From contig NC_061770.1 of assembly GCF_022458985.1 (NCBI RefSeq), positions 34,701,599 through 34,765,598 of the forward strand: a stretch of DNA of 64,000 bases, in the 5' to 3' direction. Below are positions 54,076 to 61,615 of the stretch, one piece after another; positions within the stretch are counted from its first letter, which is position 1, and every line of letters starts with the position of its first letter. Under the pieces are notes generated by a model. It saw only the letters and a program-made list of their open reading frames with translations. It made no database searches and was not told the origin of the DNA. A program made the position numbers and the translations under genes. This stretch comes from Mugil cephalus (Eukaryota > Chordata > Actinopteri > Mugiliformes > Mugilidae).

Positions 54076-54702
54076 CTGCTGGCAGGTTGTGCGGAGGCTG
54101 AGGGACGAGGCTGGACTTTGTTGCGTGGACGTGACGGAGGACGCAGACAGAGTCGTCTTCGGGGTCGTCGGGGGGAACAGGTGAACATCGTAAAAACATC
54201 TGCAGTAGTTACCACTGTTACCTCGGGTTCATTCCCTGTGTTTGCTCCTGAAGCCTGAAGCTGTGGGAGCCTTTCAACACAACCTGCATCTGCATCGTCG
54301 GCTACGGGACGCTGAGTCTGGACGTGTCCTCTCAAGTCCACGTGACGGAGGGCGGAGCCAGAGCCTTCCTGCTGTCAGGTGGGACCTCGTCATGAAGACG
54401 TTGCGGAGACTCCAGGCGTTAGACTGAGCCCGTGTCTGTCCTCAGGTTGTTCTAATGGCCGGGGTCAGATCAGCCTCTGGGACCTGGACGCCTGCAGCGT
54501 CCTCTCCGTGGTCTCCCTGGACGCGCACGTCCGCTGCTCTGAGCTGCTCGGTGGACGCGAGGGACCCGTCCTGCTCGGCCTCAGCCACGGCCCGGCCCTC
54601 ATCACCGTTGGGTCCACGACGTCCGGGACGGACAACGTCTCCGAGGACCTGTTTGGAGAGTCCAGCAGCAGCGAGGACGAAGACGGAGACGCCCAGGTCT
54701 AG
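34167..54702 (+). CDS. NACHT and WD-repeat protein, NWD1/NWD2 family
   Basis: Thirty-two coding exons join with all phases matching: 34167-34211, 34468-34527, 34755-34814, 34890-34994, 35078-35282, 36550-36749, 36866-37287, 37434-37588, 38475-38680, 38887-39026, 39126-39236, 39508-39666, 39759-39882, 39995-40198, 40398-40736, 40909-41435, 41560-41699, 42505-42636, 42737-42945, 43078-43203, 43870-44003, 45933-46061, 46850-47097, 47952-48117, 49798-49993, 50081-50214, 51387-51565, 52774-52949, 53029-53235, 54086-54180, 54254-54378, 54446-54702. This is 1904 residues (human NWD2, as I recall, about 1740). Order: basic N-terminus (1-147); DUF4062-like segment (FMIYV, DTTAER, VDLRAGVG, about 148-366, ending WYKLDEN); P-loop GPPGSGKST (600-608); Walker B PLVVILDGLDEL (685-696); winged-helix-like GVTEEELLDLL; WD repeats from about 1068; acidic Ser-rich tail. 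The family are STAND ATPases; the ligand is unknown. The start, the end of exon 27 and the end of exon 29 (53235 or 53280, both in frame) are least certain. Confidence 0.88.
35380..35712 (+). mobile_element. MITE-like element, family A, in intron 5 of the NACHT-WD gene
   Basis: Left end CAGTCAGCCACAACATTATG followed by ACCACTGACAGGAG, then the family interior up to CCCAAACTGATCAAGTATCTG. The missing right part (AGGACCCAAAGACCCCCATG, CATGTCCATTCTCTGATGAA) appears at about 36248-36320, beyond another inserted element, so the copy was split. Confidence 0.8.
35745..36230 (+). mobile_element. GATACC-rich element splitting a family A copy
   Basis: TAGGGCTGGGTGTCATTTAA, then CAGTACCGATACCAGTACCG and ATTATACCGATACCAATTG form a typical left end of a short inverted-repeat element related to that at 25550-26155. 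It lies between the two halves of a MITE family A copy and so inserted later. The right end is not clear. Confidence 0.55.
39508..40198 (+). other. NTPase core exons 12-14 of the NACHT-WD gene
   Basis: Exon 12 (39508-39666) carries the P-loop GPPGSGKST at 39596-39622. Exon 13 (39759-39882) encodes VLLHFIGFTGESRNIRLVLQ, which occupies the position of the VVIRFLGTT-type strand in NWD2. Exon 14 (39995-40198) carries Walker B, hydrophobic strand then DGLDEL, and an LPPNVHLILST strand matching the family's sensor-1 region. All residues expected for nucleotide binding (Lys and Ser/Thr of the P-loop, Asp pair of Walker B) are present, so the ATPase should be functional. Confidence 0.9.
41950..42405 (+). 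mobile_element. Interspersed element, family C, in intron 17
   Basis: GGTATAAATATGGACGGCAG opens the copy; CCCCCTGGTGGCTGGAGGCT and GACCATGAGAGTTCAGGG-type blocks are internal; the right end CATATTTATATACAGTCTAT mirrors the left end of the 31567 copy. It is non-coding. Confidence 0.75.
44058..45150 (+). repeat. 30-bp minisatellite grown from a family A MITE
   Basis: A family A left half lies at 44058-44215 (CTCCACTGACAGGAGAAG, AAACCATCTTTTGACAATTC). From 44552 to 45145 about 20 copies of a 30-bp unit follow, pattern GGACCCAAAGGCCCCTCCCC TCAACCCATA. The unit matches a single-copy block inside other family A elements (CCATAGAGACCCCTCCCCTC, AACACATAGGACCCA; compare 46205-46240 and 55645-55675). 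It therefore arose by local amplification inside the element, within intron 21. Confidence 0.85.
45160..45930. other. Intron 21 remainder, repeat-free
   Basis: About 750 bp with no recognised repeats; GC-moderate, with several TAATTA and GACAGG motifs (for example GAGTAATTAGCG and GACAGGGAGGTGTCAG). It may contain regulatory sequence but no exon is seen; the next exon begins at 45933. Confidence 0.4.
46120..46830 (-). mobile_element. MITE family A with a nested family E insertion, in intron 22
   Basis: Family A runs in reverse from about 46120 (CAGAGAATGGACATGGATC) to 46504 and resumes at 46780 (GTTATTTACTTCTCTTGTCAG, GGTCATAATGTTGTGGCTGA). Between them a family E element (46515-46769) ends TGTTGAAGACC. 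TGGTTTAAAA occurs at 46505-46514 and at 46770-46779, the target-site duplication of the nested insertion. The outer element ends at about 46830, only 19 bp before the acceptor of exon 23. Confidence 0.85.
47270..47640 (+). mobile_element. Interspersed repeat family D copy in intron 23
   Basis: GTGTGAGACATTTATACTTG, CTGGCTCACTCTGTAATAAC, CACTAGTTGGCGCTGG and CTACTTCCTGATTCACTTTC match the copy at 925-1190 in the same order. No coding potential. Confidence 0.65.
48240..48815 (-). repeat. Pentamer array (ATAGC / ATAGA) in intron 24
   Basis: Mixed runs of AGCAT and AGAAT pentamers with embedded pieces such as GTTGCAGATAACAGAGCTG that recur every roughly 190 bp (about 48380, 48645, 48802), so the array has a higher-order unit. 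Minus-strand ORFs rich in Tyr, Leu, Cys, Phe and Ile over it come from the repeat. Confidence 0.9.
48816..49797. other. Intron 24 remainder
   Basis: AT-rich, no exon accepted. An open frame joins the start of exon 25 from about 49700 (after CCCCCCAG), but using that acceptor would not match the phase left by exon 24; the acceptor at 49797 does. Confidence 0.5.
50475..51240 (-). repeat. Pentamer array (ATAGC / ATAGA) in intron 26
   Basis: Same pentamers and the same embedded GTTGTAGATAACAGAGCTG and ATACTATCTGAGTTAAGTAA pieces as the intron 24 array. A pure (AGAAT)n stretch lies at about 50818-50910. The two arrays bracket exons 25 and 26. Confidence 0.9.
51486..52890 (+). other. Arg/Ser-repeat and poly-Glu exons (27 and 28)
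   Basis: Exon 27, after the blade end LILWNLDS, contains an AGGAGGAGGAGC microsatellite (about 51491-51541) read as RRRS four times, residues about 1594-1611. Exon 28 contains a GAGGAGGAG/AAG tract (about 52829-52890) read as 19 acidic-rich residues, about 1638-1656, after SSSAKKTRRK. A basic and an acidic low-complexity stretch are thus separated by about 27 residues, in what should be a loop between WD blades. The donor of exon 27 is weak (ACAACAT|GTGACG at 51565/51566) but is the one I found that gives the phase exon 28 needs. Confidence 0.7.
51655..52620 (+). repeat. Minisatellite of about 30 bp in intron 27
   Basis: About 30 copies of a unit with the constant core AAAGGTCCTCAGTTTAGTTC and a variable AT part (TTATTAATTAATT, TAATTAGTTAGTT, etc.). 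Unit length alternates between about 28 and 35 bp because the TAATTA part expands and contracts. The core hardly varies over nearly 1 kb, suggesting recent growth or homogenisation. Confidence 0.95.
53395..53965 (+). repeat. Long pyrimidine-rich tract in intron 29
   Basis: About 570 bp of almost only C and T on the plus strand, with TTTCTTTC and TTCATTC motifs, including pure (CTTT)n near 53715-53748. It resembles a decayed (CTTT)n microsatellite. A purine/pyrimidine bias this long can form triplex DNA. Confidence 0.9.
54039..54073 (+). repeat. (GT)n microsatellite just before exon 30
   Basis: About seventeen GT units end some 12 bp before the GGCAG acceptor of exon 30 (54086). The (GT)n therefore takes the place of the polypyrimidine tract. 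Confidence 0.9.
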
Positions 54703-54754
54703 TGATAGCGTCTCTAATAGGGTTTTATGTCTTTAGCTTGTTCAGTATCTAAAC

Positions 54755-54870
54755 TACACCTATCAGCCATAACATTATGACCATCTTGTGTCAATTCATT
54801 GTCAGCAGTGGAAATGTTTGAACCTGGTACTGATCTAGTGCTGATTCATGTGGATGTGCAGTCACATGCT
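54755..54870 (+). mobile_element. MITE family A fragment in the 3-prime UTR
   Basis: CTATCAGCCATAACATTATG followed by ACCATCTTGTGTCAATTC and GAACCTGGTACTGATC mark a shortened left end just after the stop codon. Confidence 0.7.
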
Positions 54871-55589
54871 GAAACATTTTTCATTTTAAATACAGCGACA
54901 TACTGGTGTACTTGATTACACACCACGTTTGGGACACTACGCAGCGAGACACTGTTTCAGGCCGGACCATTTTCACTATGGCGCTTCTAAACCCTTTAGA
55001 GCCTGAACGCATCGCTGGTGATACGTTAAAGCATGTGGCATTTGAATTACCGTAACTACAAGAGAAGACTTGCACCAAAATTTGTTCGTTTTTGTTTTTG
55101 TTTTTTTAGGGACAGTGCCCCTTTTGGGTGACCTGTCCCCCGGCTGAAGTTGTCCCCAGAATTATCCCCAACTTTAGCTTTTTATGAACGAGGGGGAAAA
55201 AATGATGCACACATACTATAATTATTACGGTATCTGGTCGTGCTGCTATTGACATTACAGACATAGTAGTTTAAATATGTTTAAATATGAATATGTCGAA
55301 ATAAATTAAACCGTAAATCTTAACTTAAACCGTTAAATCTTGAAGCTGTAAACGTCCCCAGATTTCCACATCAGCAGACAGAGCTAACGCCTGTTTACAA
55401 CTAGTGTTGGATTATTCTACTAATATCAACTCATCATCACAGTAAAATAGCAATAACATGTGTCATCACATTGACGTACGACTTAAACGTGGTGCAACAT
55501 CACCATAAAGTGACTGTTTGTTTGTACACGCCCTCGTCCTCCGCCCAACGTGAGCCCTTAGACGCTGCCGTTGTTGTTGTGTAGCAACT
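54871..55589. other. Presumed 3-prime UTR of the NACHT-WD gene
   Basis: Between the stop codon at 54702 and the AATAAA at 55885. No ORF of interest. T-run at 55088-55107. The length of the 3-prime UTR depends on which poly(A) signal is used. Confidence 0.4.
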
Positions 55590-55752
55590 TCCATAGCAGT
55601 GACACTCCCTGATAGCAGCAGTATCTTTGGGATGATCCACCTTAGAGACCCCTCCCCTCAACACATAGGACCCATTCAGGAGCCTCTCAGAAGGTCCACG
55701 TCCATGTAGGGAGAAGAAGGGGGTCATAATGTTATGGCTGATCAGTGTGGGC
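55590..55752 (+). mobile_element. MITE family A, right half
   Basis: CCATAGCAGTGACACTCCC, GGATGATCCACCTTAGAGAC, CCCTCCCCTCAACACATAGG and the right end GGGTCATAATGTTATGGCTG. Together with 54755-54870 it could be two halves of one copy split by other DNA. Confidence 0.75.
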
Positions 55753-55884
55753 CACATAATCTACATAATTTGCTAACATTTTGGTCCAAATAGAAACTGA
55801 GGGACTAGACGTTACCTGACTTGGCACGTTTCCATGCTAATGCTAACGCTATCAACGCTAGCATTGTAGCACCTTTACTGTTTA

Positions 55885-55890
55885 AATAAA
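55885..55890 (+). terminator. Poly(A) signal, probable, NACHT-WD gene
   Basis: AATAAA, followed after 15-35 nt by a GT- and T-rich stretch (GTTTTGAGTGACAACTG, TTTTTC), as expected for a poly(A) site. It would give a 3-prime UTR of about 1.2 kb containing two family A pieces. An earlier signal is not obvious. Confidence 0.5.
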
Positions 55891-55956
55891 GTTTTGAGTG
55901 ACAACTGTTTTTCTTTGCTCCGGTGTCTTGGCGGTTGAACGACTTCTAGCTGGTGG

Positions 55957-55962
55957 TTTATT
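55957..55962 (-). terminator. ing2: Poly(A) signal, probable, ing2
   Basis: TTTATT on the plus strand reads AATAAA on the minus strand, about 900 nt after the ing2 stop codon. It lies about 70 bp from the plus-strand signal at 55885, so the two convergent transcripts would end very close together. Confidence 0.45.
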
Positions 55963-55973
55963 TTGGATTTAAG

Positions 55974-55976
<3 letters not shown>

Positions 55977-56005
<29 letters not shown>
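55977..56005 (+). repeat. Uninterrupted G-run of 29
   Basis: Twenty-nine consecutive G on the plus strand; in the ing2 3-prime UTR it would be C29. The exact length is sensitive to sequencing error. It can form G-quadruplexes. Confidence 0.9.
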
Positions 56006-56008
<3 letters not shown>

Positions 56009-56009
56009 G

Positions 56010-56857
56010 ACTTAACGCCACAGCAGATTTCAAACTCGTTTAGCTCGTTCAGACACGCATCTGATTGGAATAAGGGAAGAAAGGAGCGGGACAGGCTTTT
56101 CTCAGACTGTGGGTCTCTAGACACCAGGGAGTTCGCTTTAAAACACCTTTTTAGGGTGACTCTTAAAAGACAATATAAAAAAATTCAGGAAATTAGCTAG
56201 AAAATGCAGCTTTTACCCCCAAAGGACACTTCAATGGTGGATGAATGGCTATAATTAGTTTTAATCCATATATATATTTATATATATATAAAAAAAAGAA
56301 AGAAATGTACACAATAGTGAACCAGTGAAAACACAAACATGACGTCCTCTTCCAGTGTCCCGTCAACATTCATCTTCTTGTAAACATATTACATGTGTGA
56401 GTTATTCTCTATGAGCCATTATCGTAGAAAGAGAGACACCGATTTTTACTAAAGAGTTTAGTACAATAAAGTAAAACTGAAATTTAAAAAAAAAAAAAAA
56501 AAAAGAAATTGACGACCGTGATTGATAAAAAGACAGTAAACAAAAAGATGCTTTCATTGTTTTTTTTTTCTTCTGTTAAACGTCCAAATAAAAGTCTCAC
56601 AAAAAAAAGAAAGAAAGAAAGAAGGAAAAAGAAATGGCAGCTTCAGGCTGATGATGATCCTTTAGAGCAGCTGGACTCCCGACAGACTGAGGTACAGTTA
56701 GAACCAGTGGGAACCACCAGCACACGCTCAATCACAACTCATTCTTGATTAATAATAAGCGCTGCTGCTGCTGCTAATGGTGTTCGATTGTGCTCTTACA
56801 ATATCACAAGTACTCGTATCAACTACCACTGACCAGTCCCGAGTCCGACCAGGGTCA
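56010..56857 (-). other. ing2: Presumed ing2 3-prime UTR
   Basis: From the ing2 stop at 56858 leftwards. Contains an A-run at 56487-56504, (AAAG)n near 56602-56622, and a short (CTG)n at about 56762-56776. No ORF of interest. Confidence 0.5.
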
Positions 56858-59800
56858 CTACCTGGACCGGCGCTCTTTTCTGTTCTTGTCTAGGCTTTTG
56901 TCCATGGTCTTTTCGTTGTCTCCTCGACACTTGGGGCAGTACCACTTGCCCTTGGGCTTGTAGGTGAGCCCCACGCAGGAGAAGTGGAACCACTCGATGG
57001 GGCACTGGTCGTTGTCGCAGCCGATCATCTCGCCGTAGGACACCTGCTCGCAGAGGCAGTAGGTGGGCTCGTTGGGGTCGATGGCGAAGTCGACGGGCGA
57101 GGCGTCCCGCTCCTGCTTGGCCTTGCGCTTCTTCTTCTTCGCCGACTTCGACTTCTTCTCCCGGGGCGGCGGCAGGGACAGCTCCTCCACGGCGTCGTCC
57201 ACCAGGGAGCCGTTGGCGGACGCGTGGCTGGAGTCGCGGCTCTCGCTGTTGCGCTGGCGCCGCGGCCGCCGGGTGGAGGCGCGCTCGGGCGCCGGGAGCT
57301 CCTGGTGGACGCTGGAGCGGCGCTCCGGGGGGAGGCGCTCGGCCTCGCTGGGCTCCTGCAGGCACAGGGAGTGGGAGTCCATCTGCCGGGAGCGGTTCTC
57401 CACCAGCTCCGTCATCTGGGTCACCACGTGGATCTTCTCGTCGCCCAGCTCCTGGCTGAGGATGAGCGCCCTCTGCAGCTGGATCTGGAGGCGCTTCCTC
57501 TGGGCCGCATCCTGCTCGCCTTTGTACTTCTCAAACACTTCATCCACCTCCTTTAGCACCTCTGAAAAGGAGCAGAATACACAGATAAGCACTACCGGTC
57601 AAAAACACTCCTTTGTTTTATTGAAATGTATGCAGTTCAATGTCTCATTTTACTCTGAAATGTAACCCCTAACCCCTATATAGGGCTCCATATAGGGGTT
57701 AGGCCATTGTGTAGGTAGGTGTGCCCAAACCTTAGTGATTAAATCCTAAGCCCTACGTAGGGGTCTCAAAATTTCCCATAAAGCATTGTGAAAAGTAGTG
57801 ACCATCCAATGGTCTGGTGCGGTGTTGGGATCGAGTTCAATATAAGGTAGCACCCTACATAGGGAATAGGGGTTAGTGAGTGAAGGCACAGTTTCGGACA
57901 AAGAGTTGGAATTCTTTCTTTCTGAAACGGAAATCAAATATTTTCCAGAGAGTTTTTCTCAATTTTGTTGCAGAAGTTCACAGAAATGTGTGGCATTTGT
58001 AGGGAGCTTTCCAGTTCATCATCACAAACCAGCTCCATTGGGTTAAAGTCTAGAGACTGGGCCATGGTCCACTCCATGTTTTCAAGCTTTCCATCTTGTT
58101 TTTATCCTCAGGTAGTTCTGGTGTAGCTAAAGGTTTGGGTCATTATCTTGCTGTAGGTTGAAGCCCTGACCAACTATAACAGAGGATCCTGGTGCTGTTC
58201 TAAAACTTTGGACCAGTAGTGCATTAATAGTTCCTGCACAAATTTCTTTTATATCCATTTACCAATGTAAATGTATGGGCTAGAGATCGACTGATATATG
58301 GGGCCGATATGTGCGTTTTTTACTGGTATCGGCCGATACGTAGCTGCTTACCCCCCCTCAGTATCGGCTGATACTAATACCAGTCCCCAAAAAATCTGTA
58401 TTGGTCGATCTCTAGTATGGTCACTACCGGCTGTTTTAATATACAGACAGATACTTCAGTGTCCAGTAGCACAGTTTCACCGTCCTATGTCCTGACAGAC
58501 AAACGTCCTCCTCAACCTGTCAGCTTCTCTGTCCGACTATGGATTTGTGTAGAAGGTGGTGGACATTGTTCAGCAAGGACCGGAAGTCCTTCCATCTACT
58601 ACTGATGTCGGGGACTCCAGTTCTGTCCCTACCACAGAGTCCACCTTCCTTCTGTATCAGTTTGTCCAGTCGTGAGGTTCATCCCCAGGTCACCACTGGC
58701 GACGACAGTCTGGTAGAACATTTTTTTTGTAAACTGAGTCCATGTTAGCCGATCAGTCCAGTTTGTGATCTAGATGCGGACCCAGGTTCTTCTAGGTCTG
58801 AAGCACCTCTACCCACTCCCCGTTGATGGTCACGGGTTGCAGGTGGGGCTTGGACTAGAAATCAACTGATGTATCAGTATCGGCCAACACGCAAGTCCGT
58901 TCGCTGATGGTCGCTGCGGACCATGCAGCCCATACATCGCCCCTCCCCCACTAACAGACTGCGCGTATCCATAAAAAAAAAAAAAATGTTTATGTTTTCG
59001 GTTCAACTTATACTTGCAACATTTGTTATCATTGTGCAATTTTTATCATGTAAATGACGGGAGAGAAAAAAAAAACCGTATCGGCTCAAAAATATCGGAT
59101 CGGAAAAACCGGCAGCACGTATCGGCCAATGCTGATGTAAAAGCATAAAATAAAATAAAAAAATAAATAAATGCATGAGCTGTATGTGCAAGGCTGCTTG
59201 ACTGAGATCCTGCTGAAGTGAAACTGGAGTTGTCAGGAGTGGAAGTGGAGGAGGAGGAGGAGGAGGAGGCTGGGCCGCAGTACATTCCTGCCTACAGGAG
59301 ATGACGCCAGTCCTATGGTGAGAGGGGGTTGCCTACAAGAGAGGGGATATCTGGCTCTGCAGTTCACACTCGATGGAGCAGAGAGGGGTCGGCAGGCAGC
59401 GTCTCAACCCTCAGCTGCGGATGGTGGACTTCTACACGAAGCAACAATGAAGACTTGCTTTATTTGCATTTATTTATTTATTTATTTTCTGTGCCTATAA
59501 GTGTAGGGGTTTCGTTAACAAACAGTCTCTGCAGCCTTGCCTTCCCTCATCCCTGGTCCCAGCCGTATCAACAACGGACCCCCGAGCTAAATATCTCACA
59601 AACAACATGTATATATTTTTGTATATCCTGGTTTCGGTGCACTTCTCCTCCTGTGCAGATTCCTGCAACAGCTAAACAGGCGACGCTGCATGTTTACCAT
59701 GAACCAAGAGGTTCACACATGCATCAGCACTAGTACCAAGCGTATTCCATGTTACTGAGGCTTAATGCGTTTCTCATTTAACGCATAACCCTTGTTTGTT

Positions 59801-60526
59801 AATGATTCTCACACTAATCCTCAGCGAGAGAGGAGAAAAAAAAAACACTGGGGTGGGCGGTAGTGTGCACCTACTAACAAAAGTTGGGGTTTTACCCACA
59901 CCTAGCCGCGATATTTGAATTATACTTACGCCGAATTCACCACCGGACTCGGATCATTCACACTGCACCGAGTTTGGGTTTGTAACGTTTACACGCGCGT
60001 TTGTGGAGAGGAAGAAGCGTTAAATCGGACGATTCTCTAAGGGAGTTTGGAGGCGTCCGCACAACAGGACGGAACCAGGACGCGGAACGTATCCGGGGCT
60101 ATGCTAAGTGGAGGACGGGTTTATTAGAGAAGAGAAGAGTCGTGTGACCGGCCACATATCGCACAGTCACATTAGTGTTTATCGAAGTAGGAAGGAACAA
60201 GAGCTACTGGCTTTTTTTTTTTTTTTTCTGCTTCTTCTTCTTCTTGTAAAATGGGAACACAAGGCTCCACCATTTCTGTACAAGGGGCTGGACAAACGTC
60301 AGTGTTTTTTGCTAATTCCTCTTCCCCACAGATGAATAAATTAATAGATAATTAAACGGAAGAAGCGTTAAAACACAGTACCTTGATACTTTGCATCAAT
60401 TTCCCGAAGCAGGGAAACATTTCTTTGTATATCCAAAGGCAGCGACTCCACACATTCCAGATAATCCTCCACATAGTTGACGAGTTGCTGCGACTTGTCG
60501 TTGTTTGGGTAGTGGTGGCCCAACAT
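56858..60526 (-). CDS. ing2: Inhibitor of growth protein 2
   Basis: Two coding exons on the minus strand: 60526-60382 and 57561-56858, joined as CAA G|AG (phase 1), giving 282 residues (human ING2, as I recall, 280). The N-terminus (MLGHHYPNN...[12 protein letters not shown]) is the ING helical dimerisation region, followed by EKYK, a basic nuclear signal ([14 protein letters not shown]) and a PHD finger with all zinc ligands: C217, C219, C230, C235, H241, C244, C257, C260. The tail EKTMDKS..KERRSR is ING2-like and supplies the polybasic region known to bind phosphoinositides. ING2 reads H3K4me3 through the PHD finger and is part of the mSin3A-HDAC complex. The coding sequence has very high GC3 against AT-rich surroundings. 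The acceptor is TTTTCAG and the donor GGTACTG. The initiator ATG has no in-frame upstream homology. Confidence 0.97.
57655..57870. mobile_element. Short inverted-repeat element in the ing2 intron
   Basis: CCTAACCCCTATATAGGGCT, CCATATAGGGGTTAGGCCAT and, at the other end, CACCCTACATAGGGAATAGG with GGTTAGTGAG suggest a small element with CCCTA/TAGGG-type mirrored ends and the block TTTCCCATAAAGCATTGTG. Similar short elements are common in fish genomes. No coding sequence. Confidence 0.5.
57930..58230 (-). pseudogene. Tc1-like transposase remnant in the ing2 intron
   Basis: On the minus strand a frame near 58075-58030 reads [17 protein letters not shown], clearly a decayed form of the WPAQSPDLNPIELVWDEL motif near the catalytic end of Tc1/mariner transposases. 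Sequence either side (GAAAGCTTGAAAACATGGAG, and a GGGTCATTATCTTGCTGTAG block on the plus strand) fits the same element. Frames are broken and the element is dead. Confidence 0.75.
58270..58400. mobile_element. TATCGGCCGATA-rich interspersed element
   Basis: GCTAGAGATCGACTGATATA, GGTATCGGCCGATACGTAGC, AGTATCGGCTGATAC and ATTGGTCGATCTCTAGTATG: the ends are mirrored (CTAGAGATCGAC / GTCGATCTCTAG), so this is a short inverted-repeat element of about 140 bp. A related, longer copy probably lies at 58855-59140. Confidence 0.75.
58480..58855 (-). pseudogene. LINE (L2/Rex-like) reverse-transcriptase region remnant
   Basis: Read on the minus strand this segment resembles the 3-prime part of fish L2-type LINE ORF2, judged from blocks such as AGAGTCCACCTTCCTTCTGT, CAGTCTGGTAGAACATTTT and CTCCCCGTTGATGGTCACGG that recur in such elements. 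No intact frame remains. The subfamily is a guess. Confidence 0.45.
58856..59150. mobile_element. TATCGGCC-rich interspersed element, second copy
   Basis: GACTAGAAATCAACTGATGT and ATCAGTATCGGCCAACACG on the left mirror TATCGGATCGGAAAAACC and CGTATCGGCCAATGC on the right. It has the same kind of ends as 58270-58400 but contains about 170 bp of other sequence. Confidence 0.55.
59151..60375. other. Remainder of the ing2 intron
   Basis: Low-complexity pieces: (AAAT)n at 59150-59170, (GGA)n at 59247-59269, (TTTA)n at 59466-59487, T-run at 60210-60227 followed by (CTT)n. GC rises towards the promoter. No extra exon is accepted. Confidence 0.5.
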
Positions 60527-60860
60527 CGTCTCCGCGATGCATAGAGGCGCTGAGAGAGAAGAATACGTCGCTAAAATCTGACGCTTTGGACACTTTGCAG
60601 CTTTTGTAGGAGCAGCTCCGAGCGGCTCCGGCCAGAAGCAGCAGCAGTAGCAGTTCACTTCAAACAAAACTGGGCCCAGTGCGCATGCGGGAGTATTTTC
60701 CTTTTATGGTATCCTGCTGTTTCCGGTGGCGTGTGGCGTCACCGTGAAGGGCGGCATGGGGCGGGGCCACCCGGGTCCGGCGCTTCCGGGATTGGACGAC
60801 GGGGGGCGTCGCTGTCGTAGCGTTTTCCCGGGAAATTAAACCAATGGAAAAGACAAAAGG
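60527..60860 (-). promoter_or_regulatory. ing2: ing2 promoter and 5-prime UTR with NRF1-type site
   Basis: CpG-rich sequence upstream of the minus-strand ATG. It contains TGCGCATGCG at 60680-60689 (NRF1-type, identical to the one before rwdd4), an ETS-like TTTCCGG near 60719-60725, the GC box GGGGCGGGGCC at 60758-60768, a second ETS-like CTTCCGGG at 60783-60790, and ATTGG (reverse CCAAT) at 60791-60795. No TATA box. This is the composition of a housekeeping promoter. The start site is not fixed by the sequence; it likely lies near 60600-60690. Confidence 0.65.
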
Positions 60861-61480
60861 AGACAGATATGTTGATAGACAGAATTATACAAAATGATGT
60901 GTCAAAATAAACAAAAGTATATAAAAAATGATTAAGTATTCATAAAATATTAGTTCTATTTATGCTTTGTGTTTATACACAATTAATATTTTATAAAAAC
61001 AAAGTATATATAAATATACAAAGATTAAATATAAATATACTAATAGTACAAAATATTTTATCAAAACATAAAAAAGTATTTATAAAATATTAATTATATA
61101 TTTATATATACACAAAGTTTAAAAGATGTGCAAAGTATATATAAATAAATAATAAAAATAATAAAAATACATATTAAAATAATCAATTTCATGTAAAAAT
61201 GTTAAGTAGAAATATACAAATTACACAAAATGACGTATCAATATATACAAAGTTATATAAAAAATTAGTATAAAAGTATAAAAAATGTGCAAAATGTATA
61301 GAAAACATAAAAAAACAATATATAAAAATATGCAAAGTTTGTATAAAAGATACAAAATTATATATAAAATGTAAAAAATAAATAAAATAAAATATAGAAG
61401 GTATATAAAAACAATATATGTGACATATATATATATACGTATGTCACATATATGTGGAATTGTATACAAAATGTATAAAT
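60861..61480. repeat. AT-rich low-complexity tract
   Basis: About 600 bp of TATAAAAATATACAAAGT-like units with loose periodicity and no coding sense. A palindrome-like ATATATGTGACATATATATA and its mirror TATGTCACATATATG lie near 61415-61455. Confidence 0.8.
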
Positions 61481-61559
61481 ATTGTGTACAATAAACCTGT
61501 TTAAAGTACTACAACACTGTTACTTAGACAATAACTTCAACAGTTTATTAGTTTCTTAT

Positions 61560-61560
<1 letters not shown>

Positions 61561-61614
<54 letters not shown>

Positions 61615-61615
61615 G
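61561..61615 (+). repeat. (CTAT)n / (GATA)n microsatellite
   Basis: About thirteen uninterrupted CTAT units (GATA on the minus strand). Confidence 0.95.

Larger units (their letters stand above)
42505..54702 (+). other. WD40 region exons 18-32 of the NACHT-WD gene
   Basis: Spliced exons give at least ten recognisable blade ends of the form hydrophobic-W/Y/F-D/N-L: FWDLEQ, VFDLDT, TWNLET, LHLWDLSS, VFVWNLARR, LLVYDLIK, LILWNLDS, TLWDLRGG, LKLWEP, ISLWDLDAC. That number suits one seven-bladed propeller plus part of a second, or two divergent propellers as in NWD2. In STAND proteins this C-terminal sensor binds partner or ligand and controls the NTPase. The tail after the last blade is Ser/Glu/Asp-rich (SSSSEDEDGD), a likely CK2-type phosphorylation stretch. 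Confidence 0.82.

Noticed and set aside
56984-57665. Plus-strand ORFs of 190 and 200 codons opposite ing2
   Set aside because: Antisense shadows of the GC-rich ing2 second exon, which has clear homology on the minus strand.
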